From Davidsoniella eucalypti (lineage: Eukaryota; Ascomycota; Sordariomycetes; Microascales; Ceratocystidaceae): 64,000 bases of DNA. The notes under the pieces were generated by a model. It searched no databases, was not told where the DNA came from, and saw only the letters and a program-made list of their open reading frames with translations. The DNA lies in contig RMBW01000061.1 of assembly GCA_004009845.1 (NCBI GenBank), forward strand, positions 124,001 to 188,000. The letters are read 5' to 3'. Of this stretch, positions 1 to 14,300 are shown piece after piece. The position numbers and the translations under genes are program-made. Every line of letters starts with the position of its first letter. Within the stretch, counting starts at the first letter, position 1.

Positions 1-546
1 GTGATCATGAAACTCGGTGGTCTGTTACTCAAATACATGTAGAGAGAACTTTATCTTCAAGGTGGTTAAAATAGGGTATGGTAGGGTTAATGAGCAGGAT
101 ACTAAAGCTATCAGATTTACACACTGTTTATGCTGACCTACTTTTTTTTGTAGAACATGAACAACTAGATTTAAATCTATATGCTCGCTAGTTAATCGTC
201 TTGAAAGCTATATTGAAAATCATGTCGTCACATCTGAGGCTTCTTCGTCAAATACTGCATATATTTTAGTTTTAGCGACAATAGTGGCTACCCCACCTGC
301 TTCATTATACTTACCCCACATCTTTGAAACTAAATAACAAAGTAACCACTGCTCACTAGACACACAACATCATTCAAACTGCAACTACTCATGCTAATCG
401 CTTTCAGGGACTTGCTATCTTTACACCTTGAACACAATCCTGATTACATAATTTGACGTTTGTTTTCAACCTTCATCGACAGCAGTTAACAGAACGAAAA
501 GAGGTAGATAACAGCCCGACCAAAGTTCATTAGTTCATGCCCAATC
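1..546. other. Gene-free left edge, upstream of the Lsb5 gene
   Basis: No reading frame of note on either strand and no end of a neighbouring gene is visible. The stretch is AT-rich and most likely holds the promoter and 5' leader of the Lsb5-like gene that starts at 547. Confidence 0.5.
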
Positions 547-2306
547 ATGCCGGTGAGTAAGCCTACCATACCATTTAGAGTAGAATTGACCCGACACACA
601 CTAGGCACATACAGCAAAGCTGTTGCTGCATATATGCGCACAAAACCGTATATCTGTTGACGTGTCCCACCTGTTGGCTTGGAGAAATCAAGAAGGATAG
701 GCTATTTGCGATGCCACGCGACAAGAGTGACAACCTTCGCTAACCGTTCGCGACCAGAAACCCTGGACTGCTATCAGTGTTTGTATCGAGGCGCAAACCG
801 CCGAAGACATTGCTGTTGATGACTTTGGAGCCATCCCCAATCTTGTCGAGCTAGTCTCACTTCAAGAAACAGGCCCAGACGAAGCTTCCCGCGCTATCCG
901 CAAGAAACTCAAGTATGGCAGTCCTCATCGACAGCTTCGCGCCCTAGTTCTTCTCGATGGCCTGATACAGAACGCCGGATCTCGTTTCCAACGTAGCTTT
1001 GCTAACGAGGCCCTACTCGAGCGTTTGCGTGTGTGTGCGACATCTTCACTTTCTGATCCTCAGGTCCGCAAGAAATGTGACGAGTTGTTCCGAAGCTGGG
1101 GTCAGTATCGAAACGTCACTGGCATGTGGGGAGTGGCATCTCTGGTCAATGTAAGTCATTTGATAGATCTGTCTGGTATCTCGCTACGTGGACCTGCGTA
1201 GGCTGACTTCTGACCTCGACAGCAACTACCTAAACACAAGGTAGCTGTCACTCGCGATGCCTCAAAGGCGGTTCGCGAAACTGATAACCCTTTCGATGAC
1301 GAAGAAGACATCGAAGCCGAGTCCAAAGTAGGAACCTCTGCTATGGGCCATAAACCCTCTGCATCCAAGGCTGGCGATGATTGGCCAGCTGGGTCATCTG
1401 GCATTTCACAAGGACCAGCTTCTACTGAGGGACATGCCCGCAAACAATCTAGCTCCTTTTGGTCATCTTCATCGTGGAAGAAAGAAAAAGACAAGGAAAA
1501 GGAAAAGGAAAAAGACAAAACTAAGAAGCATCGAAGAGCTCCGTTCGATCTTGACGCCGAAAAGCCACGCATCAAATCGACCATCGCAGACTCCAGCCTG
1601 GCAGCTACTAACCTATTGAATGCCATGAAAGTTGTCAACAGAGAAACGGAGCGAATCTCTGAAAACCAGACTTGCGTTGCTCGCTTCGATGAGTGTAAGA
1701 AGTTACGCCGTAAGATTTTGAGATATGTAAGTCGTGTCGTTTAAATCAACTTACTCGTGATGGCCTCACTGACCATATTTTCATCTAGATTCACAACGTT
1801 ACAAGTGAAGAGTTTCTCGGGGGCCTTCTCCACGCCAATGACGAGCTTATTCAGGCATTAATCGCATTTGAGCAACTTGATCGTTCTATTGATGCGGACA
1901 GTGACTCCGACGATGATCTAGCCCAACAGGCCCATATGTATCGTAGTAAGCAGCTATCAAGCCATGCGTACCACCTGATTCTCTACGTAACTGACGTTCT
2001 GGCATTGTAGTGGCCCAACTAAGAATCCAAGAGACGGGCGGTTCAAAATCTCCTACGGGAACTTCGCCCACTCTTGATACCAGCTCTTTGTCTTTCCCAG
2101 GTCTTGGAAACAATCCTTCATTGCCCACCAATATCGCCTCATCGCATCGAGCACCGCCTCCACGTCCATCGGCAGCCTCTAAGCCCGCCCCGCCAATGCC
2201 TCCCCGCCCACCACAAGCACCCACAGCCGCCCCAGCTCGAGCTACTGCTAGTGATGACGAGGATGACGAGGACGACCCCTTTGGCGATTCTCACGTTATG
2301 GACTGA
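547..2306 (+). CDS. Lsb5-like VHS-GAT domain adaptor protein (endocytosis/actin)
   Basis: Five-exon model of 451 residues: exons 547-552, 758-1150, 1223-1726, 1789-1945, 2011-2306. All junctions are GT..AG and keep frame. The first coding exon is only ATG CCG. Residues 1-140 form a VHS domain (conserved AIRKKLKYGSPHRQLRAL and LLDGLIQNAG stretches). Residues about 243-345 are a GAT domain. An NPFDDEE motif at residues 155-161 could bind EH-domain proteins, a lysine-rich stretch lies near 222-242, and the tail is proline-rich (possible SH3 ligand) and then acidic, ending DDPFGDSHVMD. In yeast, LAS17-binding protein 5 links ubiquitin, Arf and actin machinery at endocytic sites; that role is inferred here from family. 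The gene stands alone, with a large desert downstream. The start is the least certain part because it depends on a 205-nt first intron. Confidence 0.9.
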
Positions 2307-5300
2307 GTTGATGGGCTGACACCAGCAGCTTCAATATAATTGATACCGTCTATAGAAGCTATGTTTGCTATGAAGTTTACGGCGTGTGTTTAAGTTACGG
2401 AGGTGAGTTTAGACCGATTATTGTACATAATTTAAGGATTCATGTCTCTCCGTACTGACAACATTAGCCAACCTCAATATATAGCTTACTTCACACTCTT
2501 ATAAATTATGGAATTTGATAAACTCATGTTAACACTATGCAATTGGTTACTAGCATATTTGGGTTTCTCCTCGGTAGTATTGTACCTAGTCTAATATGTA
2601 ACATTATATTTCGGTGGTGTCCGAAGTCACCAGGATCTCCTCTGTCATTGGTGTCTGTATCATTCTGTAAGAAGCCAGTTTAGGCCATAAGGCGTGGAGT
2701 GGTGTTGTTGACTATCTACATCGTGTTTTGGCCTAAGCGTCATAACCAGACAACAAGCCGCATTTCCTGACCACAACAACCAATTCATTATATTAAGGCG
2801 ACCTATACAAGACCGGCACGGCAGAATTTTGGAATTTATCGATTATTAGGCTAAAGAGGTGGCTTTTGCTCAACCATTCAAAGCTTGGGAAAGTGTCGGC
2901 CGTACACATACCAGTGCACCAATCCCTCTGATTTGTACCAGCGAGATTACTCTTTTTTATTTTATTTGGGGGCCTCCGGCAACATCTATCTCAATGGCCC
3001 AAGATAAGCATTCGGTGCTGTTGACTATTGGCCCTTTTTCCTTATTTGTTTATTGCTTTGATTCCATCTTACTTGTGTATTTGCTTTTTATTTTATCTAT
3101 CCCCATTCTTTTTCTGCCTTTTTTGTCTTATTGGTACTCCTCACTTACCCATCCCGCCTCTCTCCCCCTATTATTTATTTATATTATGTTTTTATAGATA
3201 ATCACTCAAGACAGTACGTTTGCCGTTCTGTCAATATCGAGGCCCTATTCAACAATATACATCAAGCCGAGTATGTAACTATCGTATGATGCTATCGTTT
3301 CTCGTCATAAACGGCTTCTTTGTTGGTTCATTAACATCCTTCTCAACAAACGGGATTTACACTTCTTTGCCACTGTACAACCACAGAGACTGGCTATGAG
3401 ACATATATTGTCTGTACAAGTACATCGACATCAAAAGTTGTCTATGCCTTTGCGTACGTATGCATGCTATAGGTAAGTTACCTTCTTGATTGATTATGGG
3501 AAGGAATTAACTTGCATTATTGGTGCCTCAAGATAGATATGTCGGCATTGTCTTGAAAGGCCGTGAGGGAACTTCGGGTCCGTGGCGGAACATGCACAAT
3601 TACAGAGTGTTGGAACAGAATAACATGCATGTATGCGTTGTCTCTTATTTGTCTTATCCTTAGATCCATATCGATTCGCTCTTGTCCTATTGCCTTGCTT
3701 CAGCAGGGAGGCTGGAAAACGAGCTGAGCAGTACGGTACTTTCACAAAGTAAGCAAACACTGTTCATTTATTAGGACTCTTGGAGCTAGAGATCCTATAC
3801 AAAATACATATGTATCACTATGGACCATTGCCTTATTGTTGATAAATATATTGAGTAGTCGTATATGTGTGGTCCAAGTACTATCATAATTTGAAAGTTG
3901 TACACGAATGTGTAAGTTATGCACATCCTATCGTCGTATCTTCTTGAATCAATGGAAGAAATAGACCATTCAATCATACTTTGTTCTATGATAAAGTTAT
4001 ACATTTTTTCATGTTCTTGTCTTCTAAGAAGTCGATAGCTACTTCTTATAACTGTAAGCATACATATAGTCTACGCTCAATGTTGATTAGTCATCCTTGG
4101 TTTATGCTGGTCTTCTGTTGTAAAAGTAAGCTATGTAGTTAGTTAGATATATTTTGTTCGAAAGTACATGATTAGTCAAAAAACATGTATGTGCAGTATT
4201 CTATGGAAGTTAAACTTTACTTTTTGAAAGGCTATACAAAACTCGCGATATCTTATCGAAAGGGTTCAAACGGAGTATAATTCTCTGTCGATAAATGTTT
4301 TTAACAAAGAAATAACTAGTACGTGTAACTATATTAAAATGGTTGCATATAACCTGCCAAGGGGCTATTATCGATATAAAAACCTCCACTGAACTTGCAT
4401 AAGAATGTTACATACCATTATGTTGAATTATCTTCAGTACCGGAGAAACAGAAACAAAGACTAGATCACAGCGAGTAGCAAAGTCGTCATGTTTTTATCG
4501 CATTAAGACTTTTAGACAGTCTTTGCAGCCTCACAGTTTGAGAGGAAATCAACCCTATGATGGGCGTGAAAGAGACCTTGGAATGTAATGGTACTTCTAT
4601 CGGTATCATTGATGTGTGGAATATAACATGTTCTCTAATTTTTGAAAAGCCTTGCGGGGAAGAAGAATAGAGAAAGAAAGATGGAAATTGGGGGTTATCT
4701 TCGACACGAGTTAAACAGTATAATGGCACCAGCAGTGGAAAGGTGGACAGAGAAACATCGTGTATACCATGTATTATGTTCGCAAAGCGGGGAAGATTTT
4801 GGCCTAGTATTCTAAGCGGTAACATTCAAATCTACTGGAAGTGGCGTGATGTAACTTCGGTGTATACCGATTCACTTATACCTTTACTTAGCCACCGTTG
4901 CCTTGACTAATAGTTAGGCAGCGAGACTTATATTTCACTGTAGCTACACATATATATGCATGACACGAGATTCTATATCACGATCGATTCAAGATAGCAT
5001 CTAGATGTCAGCTGTTCAAGTATTAAGGGTACTGTGCCATGCTGCGACTTTCCACAGTTCATGCTATGAACAAGGAAATAGGCCATTGCTAAGACGGGAC
5101 GCTATACTCGTTGCTTGTCAAGTGGCAACGGAAAAGAAAAGAGCCGCCATTGTCTTGGTTCAAGGGCAAGCATGTGGCCGTAGTGCCTGCGATCACTAGT
5201 GCTATCTGCCCAGCAATCCGATGGATACCTGATACACGTTAGCCAGTGACCACCCGAGCTTGTAGATCAGGAAGCTTCCCCGGTGTGAGATGGAAAGCTT

Positions 5301-8300
5301 TGGGGTAGGTCAAGAGATGGACACTTCATAATGCTATGACGGTCAACAATGATAACTGCCAACTCTAGTCGGTATGTTTCATATTTTTTTGTACGACTGT
5401 AAGCGTAGCGGCAAGCTTGTTAGACTGCATATAAAACAAAAAGTTTCTACTAGGTAATGTCACTGCCACATATTTGGGACAAGATTTCAAATTGGCAAGG
5501 TAGACAAAACGTAGAGGGACATCAAACATTTTCCATTTTGTCGGAAGGAGAAGCAAGCATGTTGCTTGTTTATCCCCTTTTTGGAATGTGTTACAAAAGA
5601 AGTTTGCATCTACTTAAGCTGGAAGGTCTGTATAGTGGAAATGGAACAAAATGGAACTAGAAGAAAACAATAAAATAAAGGGTGCAAGGGAGAACAATTA
5701 CTGACTGGAAGACATTGTACAAATGTTAGTTTGTTGGGTCGAGATGAGATCTGCCTGCCCGCCTTAGAGATACCCTCTTCTAGGACGTGTATCTAGACCT
5801 TTTTTTTGCTCATATTGACAACGATATACCTGACTAGAGGAAAGGAGAGGCTCGTGCGTTTCTCTTATTTTCGAAGACTAATATTCCTATCAGGATAACG
5901 AAAACGAGAAAAACCCGTGATGTTGATAGAACTTAACTAGACCAATGGCTACTCTTTTGCCACGTAACTTGCGGCTAATATCCCTATTTGAATCCTTTGC
6001 CTGACGCCGTCGGAAATACCCTTCCAGGGAAAGTTCAAACTCTTGAGTAGTAAAGATGGAGTGATGAGGATGAAGATAGAGAGAATGGGAAGAAAGACTT
6101 CTGTGTGCCCTTTGCTCGGTCTTGGCAATGCCCGAGCTTGCCTTGTTTCAACTACTAAATGGATAGAAACTTCGTGACAATGAGTCTCTGTCAGACAGCA
6201 GACGCCTCTTGCTGGTACGTGAGTGTATAATCCATATACTGCTATTATGTATATCTCGCGTTATATGGAGTGTGTCTCCTCATTTCAAGACAGATGCTTG
6301 GTGGTTCTCAAGGGCGTCTTACTCGATGGGTATAGATGAGTCTGGGTCGGACAGGGAAGATAGTCGGAAGATCGAGGTATTATCGGTAAATTTGGGTGAT
6401 ATGTCTGCGTGATATAGCCTCGATACTTTTGGTAAGGCCGAAGTAGATGAACAGTCTTGCATGTGTGTTGTCTGTTAGTTGCCTGTTAGTCGTCGAGGTT
6501 AAGCGTACTAACCCGTTTAACCCTAACGATGTGGTATCGTTAACTTAAGAAGGGTTAAAGTTTTGGTCATAATTAATAGTTTACATAAAGACTTCAGATG
6601 TTTTAGTGACGGACGGTTACACTTTCCTTCTTTTTTTTCAAAGTTGCATTTGTTTCCTAACCGTAATTTATCTATTCTATTTGTGTCTTAGACATAAAGA
6701 CGTGTTCTCTGGGTTTTCTAGTTTGCATAATTTGATCATGGGTTTGGTTACTATTTTGGTATTTTCGGTACTAGACAGCAGGAAAAAGAAACGCGGGATA
6801 AAGCATAGAATCGGTTTGATCGACGGCTGGTATTTCTGGCAATGGCTTGATAAGAAAAAAAGGAACGAATTACTTGAATAATTCTAGGCCTTCTACATAC
6901 ATATCTCGACTTATCAAGAAATTAGATCGGTTAATGCCTATCTGACGAAGCTTTTTCCTTCTCAAAGGTAGATGTGATATAGATTATCGATTTCCTATCT
7001 GACAAGACTTGCAATACAACGATTCACTCACTTATCCAAATATGCCAGCGTTTTTGAAGCATAAGATACGCCGCTATACTACACGCGGTGTTACCAAATC
7101 TTTTTGATACAAAAAGAGGCAAGACGAAGAAAGACTAGGGCGTCATATAGTATAGCATAGATGCTCTTCCGGCACGTGCATATTGATACGTCAACATCCT
7201 CTCTTTCTGTCGGTAGTACTAGAACTAGTCCGATCTAAGTCGCCGTTGGAGGCACTAATAACAAACTCAATACCACAGTCTTGGTGGTCAAAGGGTCCTG
7301 TCTCCGCTTTTGATGCCAAGAAAGGGTATACACCCCATCCCTAGTTTATATTTGATAGTATATATGTATTAACTTGAACGAAGACATACTAATACCTGAT
7401 CTATATCATAGTATCGGATTAAACTTGTTGGCGGAAGAATAGATGTAAAAAAGGTGGGTTGGCAATACTAGTCTTATTCTTGGTCTTAGCACGGGCGTCT
7501 GTTTATGGCCGGGGACACACATCAAGAACCTTGTACATAAACAGTGGAAAGAAAGAAGGACTTAGATTATGTGTATCTATCTGTACGTGATATGTACGGG
7601 TGGGATATTTCTTGGCAAAATACACCCAATATCATGAATTTGCGAGCCGTCATCACGATCGTTTCTCGGTTAGACTTTTCGTGTCCCCTTTCTGGATGGC
7701 CATTATTGTATGCCTTGTACTAAACCTTGTCTACTTCTCATATCAAGGTAGTACCCGGAGCCAACAATAGAGTATGGCTATATCTGAGCAGAGGCGAATG
7801 AGAGAGGTGAATATATTGGTCTTTTCTGGTTGGGCCGAGAGAGGCCGATTCTATGTTAACAATCCAATATCCTTGGTAGCAACGTTGAATCGCGAGGAGA
7901 GTTTTTGGGAGGAAGATGGAGTCGAAATAGAAACCTAGATTTGTACACTATGAGCTGTATAGACAACCTTGACTACTCCAACTAGCCCTAACTAGTATGT
8001 TTCCATTTCACAAGCAACGACTATGTTCTTGATCAAGACCCAGAAGAACGGTTCAGTTCAGAGCGCTGTACTTTGTTTTCTGGCATGTATCTTGGTTTCT
8101 GTGCTTAGTCTCAGCTGCATAAAGCAAGCACCGAGTCACGATCAGGTTCTACCAGCCAGTGGGAAAAGGCCTAAAGGTCCTGTGCCGTCTCGCGCTCAGA
8201 TTCGAAGAGTCCAAGCAGCGACGCGTCAAGATGAAGTATGTGTAGCTAGGGCGGGAAATGGAGCCTAAGAAATCAGTATGGAAAAGAAAGGGGAACTGTG

Positions 8301-11300
8301 GCCCGAAGGGCCCGTGAATACGTCATGAAGAACTAGGAGAACTTAGAGAGAGAGTTGCCAGACAAACAAGGGTAGCAGGCATAACTCGACAGCAAGAAAA
8401 TCACGAATGTAAAGAGGAATAGCTTGGCTTCCGGCGGGTAATGCGGTAGCAGAGCAGAATGAGGTAGGTGCCATAGCAAACACAGCACCGTCGATGTTTG
8501 TTTCAACTGGAGAAGCCGCTCGAGGTAGATCTAGACTGGGAGTATGATCTTGGGATGCTAATGGGGTGCGTACACTAGAAGAACTACGAAGAGTCTGGGA
8601 ATAATACACGACAGCAGAAAGCCAGTCCGCCAACTCCTGCTGCAGGTTTGGTATGGGCTTACTTTATGCAGGAACCCGGAATTCTACTGGTCATTGCAAC
8701 CTGCTCCACTGGATTTCTCCATACGTTCTCCTTCCGCATTGCATAAACTGCGTCAAGACAGTGTCGTCACGACTCTATCGAGATGTGGGCCTCTAGTAGT
8801 ATTGGAGCACTTTTGCCCAGGAAAACGAAATCCATATTTTGGTTAGTAGCTAGTATAGCAGGAAAGGAACAGAAAGACGAAAAAGACACCATAGAATAGA
8901 CCGCCGCCTGGCCAGTGCCCCGATATCCTGCCTTGGGGGACTAAGAAGTACATGCAATCCTTTGGCCAGCGGAGGGGCGTAAGTGGGAGCATCACTACAG
9001 TAGTTTGATATTTGCCTACATAGAAGCCTAAACAGGCAGCTCAGACCATCCCGCTTGGAAAACAAACACGGCTGGAAATTACTCTCAAGTCTTACGCAGA
9101 GAAAGACTCATACTAACTCTATAGCCAAAGGGAGGAAAGCGAATAAAAAGCATCACCACCGGCGACTGGCATTCCTGCAGGTACCGAATAGGTATCAAAA
9201 CATCACAAGTGCCTTTTGCGGGACCAGATAAAGGGCCTTGCACGAGGGGAAAGAGATTATGATATCACCAGCCCGAGAATTTTGCCGCTTCTATTGCAAA
9301 AGAGGATTCTGTGCCAAGAAGAGCAAAGTGGAAGCTCCGGGGAAAACGGGAAGAGCATCGAGAACAGGTTGTTGTTTGTTCTTCTATATCGTTTCCTGGG
9401 GGTGGAAATGGAAGCGAACGCGAATAAGAAGACGCCGGAGCTACTAAGCGGCCCTTCTACCAAGACAAATGATATATCTCCGCTTGTTGTTTCAAGATAT
9501 GTCCGTCTAGAACAAGTACGGGCCAGAAATGAATCTAAGCTCACGCAGGAAAAGGGAACATGAACGACTGACTAGTGATTACCTGAAGGAATTCCACGAC
9601 AAATAGATCCTGAATGCTTGATAGTAGGGCCTCGCTATCCTCGAGAAAGTGTTGAGCACCGGTAAGATGTGAACTAGACCGGCTGGTCGGGAATAGAGGG
9701 GGATATGCGTAGCAGAGATGCATATAATCGACGAACGCCGGGCCGATGCATTTGGAAGGTACTCTTGAGAGATATACGATGTATTAGTTTGCGGTTTCAG
9801 TTCTTCGGTCCGCATTTGTCCGTGTTAACAGAGAACACTGATATAAAGCAAACAATAAGATACACGCAGGTACAGTTCAACCCCCAAAATCAAGGCGTAG
9901 ATGGAACTACCGCACTGTTTGATACTTGAACAAGCAATAGCATTCTCTTGCAAGAGACTGGAATAGCAGACTAAGCTAGTACTAGTCAGTTCCCTCTCTG
10001 TTATCTTGTTCTGATGGTGACACAAAAATATGTCTGTCAGATATGCCAATGAAACCCAAACTTGTAGGCCAGGCGTCTTAAAAGAGGACAGACGAAGAAA
10101 ATGATGTTACGACAGCCAATGCAAACAAAAATGCAGTTACTCGCATCAACAATCTATCTTTTTGATTGCTTTTCCGGCCATGACGTCACTTTAAGCCATA
10201 TTCACACAGGGAAGACTCCCATAAGTCCGGAAATTGTCGCTCTAGGATTAATCGCACGGTCACTCTAGCGTTCAAAGCGCGCCATGAGAGTCGATTTTAT
10301 TTTCTTTCTTTATTTGGATATCTTTTCTTAGGACATTCAAACAAGTGACGTCGGGAAGGAGAAAAAAAAAGTTAAGAAAATAGATGCCGAAGTTACCAAG
10401 CTGGATAGTTACATCGATATGTTGTCCCTTTTCCGACTTGCTTTCACGACCTCTGACTTGATATGGTTATCAATGAAAGTGCCCCTTGCGTTGATTAATG
10501 TTTACTGTCCAAACTAGAGCCAACAGTACCTGCTTACATGCACCTATGCAATGGCCATATCACGGTCTATCCATATTCAACCGTGCTTGCTGATCTCTTA
10601 GCTCTCCCAACATGTCTCTGGGCTTTTCTAGAAGGGACACTGTAGCGCCCATCTTAAGCTTCTATGCGATGATGCAGCTAGTCTGCGAGTGGATTGTAAA
10701 TGTGTGACTAGTTCTGTGCTAGAAACATGCCTTGTTAAGAACTTGGGTCACAACTTTGCCGTTTGCTGGCTGATTCATGTACGGTCTTTTTCTTTTGGTT
10801 AGACTAGACTTCACTAGGTCGGCGGTATTAACCTATAACAGTGTTTTCTATTCCAGAGGCTTCCTTCTTTGGAGTATTTCTTTGCTGTTAGTTTTGCCAT
10901 TCATTTTCTGACAAAGGGCAAGAAAAAGTAGGTGGCTGATCGACTTATCATGAGCAAGTATATACAATTAGAGCTGAAAATGCGAACAGTCGGTTCACCA
11001 AATGCCCCGTGAGCATTGCACCCCCAAACATATGCTGATTTTCCCTCGAGTTATTGTCCTTTGTTTCTACAGGAAGTGAGCATCGACTAGCTAATACTCC
11101 CTTAACTCTTCAACTCTCTAGTAATTCAGAAAGTGTAAGCCTAAATCACCTAAAGCGAGTGTTTGCTTGGGTGGCTCGGGTTAACCTAGTTGATAGAGCA
11201 ATTTGCCTATGCTCGGTCAAGTCCGTATACTTGGTGTGCGGCGCAGAAAGGATATATCACAAGATATCGTGTCTTAAGTGATTGTTGACAAGATGTAGAG

Positions 11301-14300
11301 ATATATGCCATGAATTCGATCATGGCACGACATATCCGAGCCCGTCTTCACCGCTTCTAACAAAGACTCAGGTTTCAACTAGTGGATAAAGTCATTGTAA
11401 TCTCACCCTTCTATGGCAGAACAAGAGGCATCTCCACTTGCCATGATCATAGACAAGATCGTATCCCATGCCTTCCATAACTGCCCTGTTTGATTTTTGT
11501 AGGCAGGCGTGTGTGTACATAAACAGATAAACACACTTCTCTGTCTAGACCGGCAGAGACCGGAAGGTTTCTCGTCGTAATCTTCGCGTTTTGTTTATGT
11601 CCCAGCCAAGCCTTCTTCTTCGTCGCCAAGAAAGACGACTACATGTATAGATCATAGTCATTATCACCGGTGTACATAGCCCTATTGGAGGCCACTGCCA
11701 TGATCGCCCTTCAGATTTCTGTGGCTTTTGAGTTCCAAGAGACCGGTGCAACGCCGTGTGCCTCAGTTTGACCAGGATAGAGACAAATGTTTCTTGTGAT
11801 AGCTATAGAAGAAACAATCATATTAGCAAGTTGCCTGTTGTTATGCCGGAATAACTCTGGTAATATGTGTTTGAGATCACTACGCATACGGCTGTATTTA
11901 GAGGAGGAGAGGGCAAGAGACTGGAACATCTTGTTCGTTGTTCTAAATAGTGGCAAGCGCAGAATCGAGCAACTTCAGGCCAAATCGCCGATTTTGAAGA
12001 TATCGATTTCTAGTACCAAAGTTGGATAATGAAGGGAACAACGAACGGCGAATAGAAGCCCGGAGACTAGCTTCGTCTCAACATTGGCACTATTGTGATA
12101 AATTACCGGTACGCATCAAGAAGGAACACAATGGAAGAAGAAGAAAATCAGAAGAATAAGGGTTGTAACTTACTTTTTGTCATCTTTCGTTGGTTGTTAG
12201 GGCCTAGAATATCGTCGTGCTTGGTCTCTAACGTGCGCTCAGGCATTGCGTTTCGCTTGTAGAGATGGCCAGATCAACCCGAGCAAATGTTAAGTTGTGG
12301 TAATAGGAGACTGTTATTTGAGAATAGGCGATAGACTTCAAACATTGCATAGCAAGTGATCCAAGGCGTAATTGTATATGGCTATCTACTTATTAAGTAA
12401 GAGATCAACGAAGCAGCAATTCAACTCTTCCCACTCTCTTGGATTTCGAAGCCCTTGGGGCTGTATCACCGCACGGGGCTCACCTTAAATATCGTTTGAC
12501 GGCAACCTCAAGGCTTGGAATCCATGTTTGCGTATCAGTCTAATTATGACGGCTTTTCACGAAACGTAGCACTTGTTGCGAGGCTAACTCAGGTCGACGC
12601 AAAGCCCATTTTGCTAAGCAAAAAAAAAAAAGACCCAAAAACAGAGTAACTCTGCATATTCTGCCTATCCAGATTTTAAGTCACCACTTCACGACATCTG
12701 CAATTCTCGTCTGATGCACCTCGGACGGTTACTTCCGCTGTGCTTCTCAGGTCTTCGTCTGTTCACTTATTCAAGTGCACTTTGATAGGCTGTTGTTCTT
12801 TGTTTGTGTGTCGTTGCAGAAATAGCCATTGCTTTTGTTTGGTAATCCGCCCATCAGAAGTATCATGACAGTTGATAGTTTTTGATCAAAAGCAAGTATA
12901 CTTTTTTTTGTATCACATCATGTTAACACAAGTTTTGTTTTTCGTTACTTAGTTCTTCTTGTACTATGTAGAAGGAAAAGAAACGCACCTTCACCACTAC
13001 TATAGAGTTGTGATGCTTTTTTGTCCCCGCCTTGATTCAGCCTGACACTCCAGGAGATTTTACTTGCTCGAATTTCAATGGCAGCTGCAATTGTGTTGCC
13101 TTAAAAGGTCCATTCGATCCCTGTCTCTTGCGGTGAGATCTAAAAAATAAAAAAGTAGTAAAAAAAGCACAATGTAACAAAAAGAAGAAAAACAATCCTA
13201 GAATGGGAAGGGTATGTATCAGTGGCCTATCTAGCCTTGTCTGGTTTGGCCTCAACTTAACAATTTCTAGTCTGTTTTAAACGCTGCCATTACACTACAA
13301 CCTTGAGGCCTTAGACTGCACCGGAAGCATAACCCGTCTACGGGGGAAAGGGGCCCTCTGGTTTCTAACCCTCGTCATCCAACTTACGGTGCTAGCTGGC
13401 TTTTGACTATTTTGTTTTCTTGTTACAGAGTCGCCTTCGCTCACGGACGTCAAGACGGTCTAGCCGCGAGATCGCAGTCATCTGAATCCTGGCCAGATCC
13501 AAAGTCGTCACGATGTGACCTTTGAGCCGTATCTGCTTGCTAGACTGGAAGGCATTCTGTAGTGACAAACTCTCCCGCTTTTTTGTGCAAGTGTGTGTTG
13601 CCCGGAAAACAAATACATCGAAAGAAGCAAACAGATGATGCTCGAGGTAGAAAATCCAGGGTATTATTCAGCGAAAGATATTGTCCGATAGAGCGGTCTG
13701 TTGAATAAATAAACAGAGTACAATTTCTACAGCAGGCTAGTTTGCGTGTCTTTGCATGCACTACAACATTCCATCGTACTGCAAAAGAATACAAATTCTC
13801 ATTCAAGGGCATAGATCTAACTGACGTATATACGTATTATGCATCTTGGAACAGGTCGGTGTAGATCTTTGCTTGTTCCATTGTTCTGTACAATACAGGA
13901 AATATAGGCTCCACCAGCAGCCCATTCAGTAACCAAAAGCTAGTTCCTGAAGGAAAAACGGTGTAAAGACAACTTCCTACTCCCCACTGTCCCTATTATG
14001 GTTTGACTGCTCCCACCCACGATGGCTTCTTTTCGGTTTTATCTTCTTCTAGTCTAATACTAGTGTGTCGGTAAGCCACAAAGTGCCCGCATAACAACCT
14101 GCAGCCGCTTTGATGCGAAAAAGAGACAGGAAGAAAATAAACCACGCACACAAACTGCAATTCTTATGCATACGCCTATGCTGCCATGCAGCTCCCATTG
14201 CCATCTTATTTATGAGGCTTGAAAAAAAGTGACTAGCTGACTAGCAGAGTTTTCATGTGTGCTCTACTTTGTACACATAAAAATAAGGCTGTTGTACCAT

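Noticed and set aside
2859..3197. 112-codon phenylalanine/leucine-rich + frame
   Set aside because: Starts at GTG and reflects a T-rich strand; not protein-like beyond hydrophobicity.
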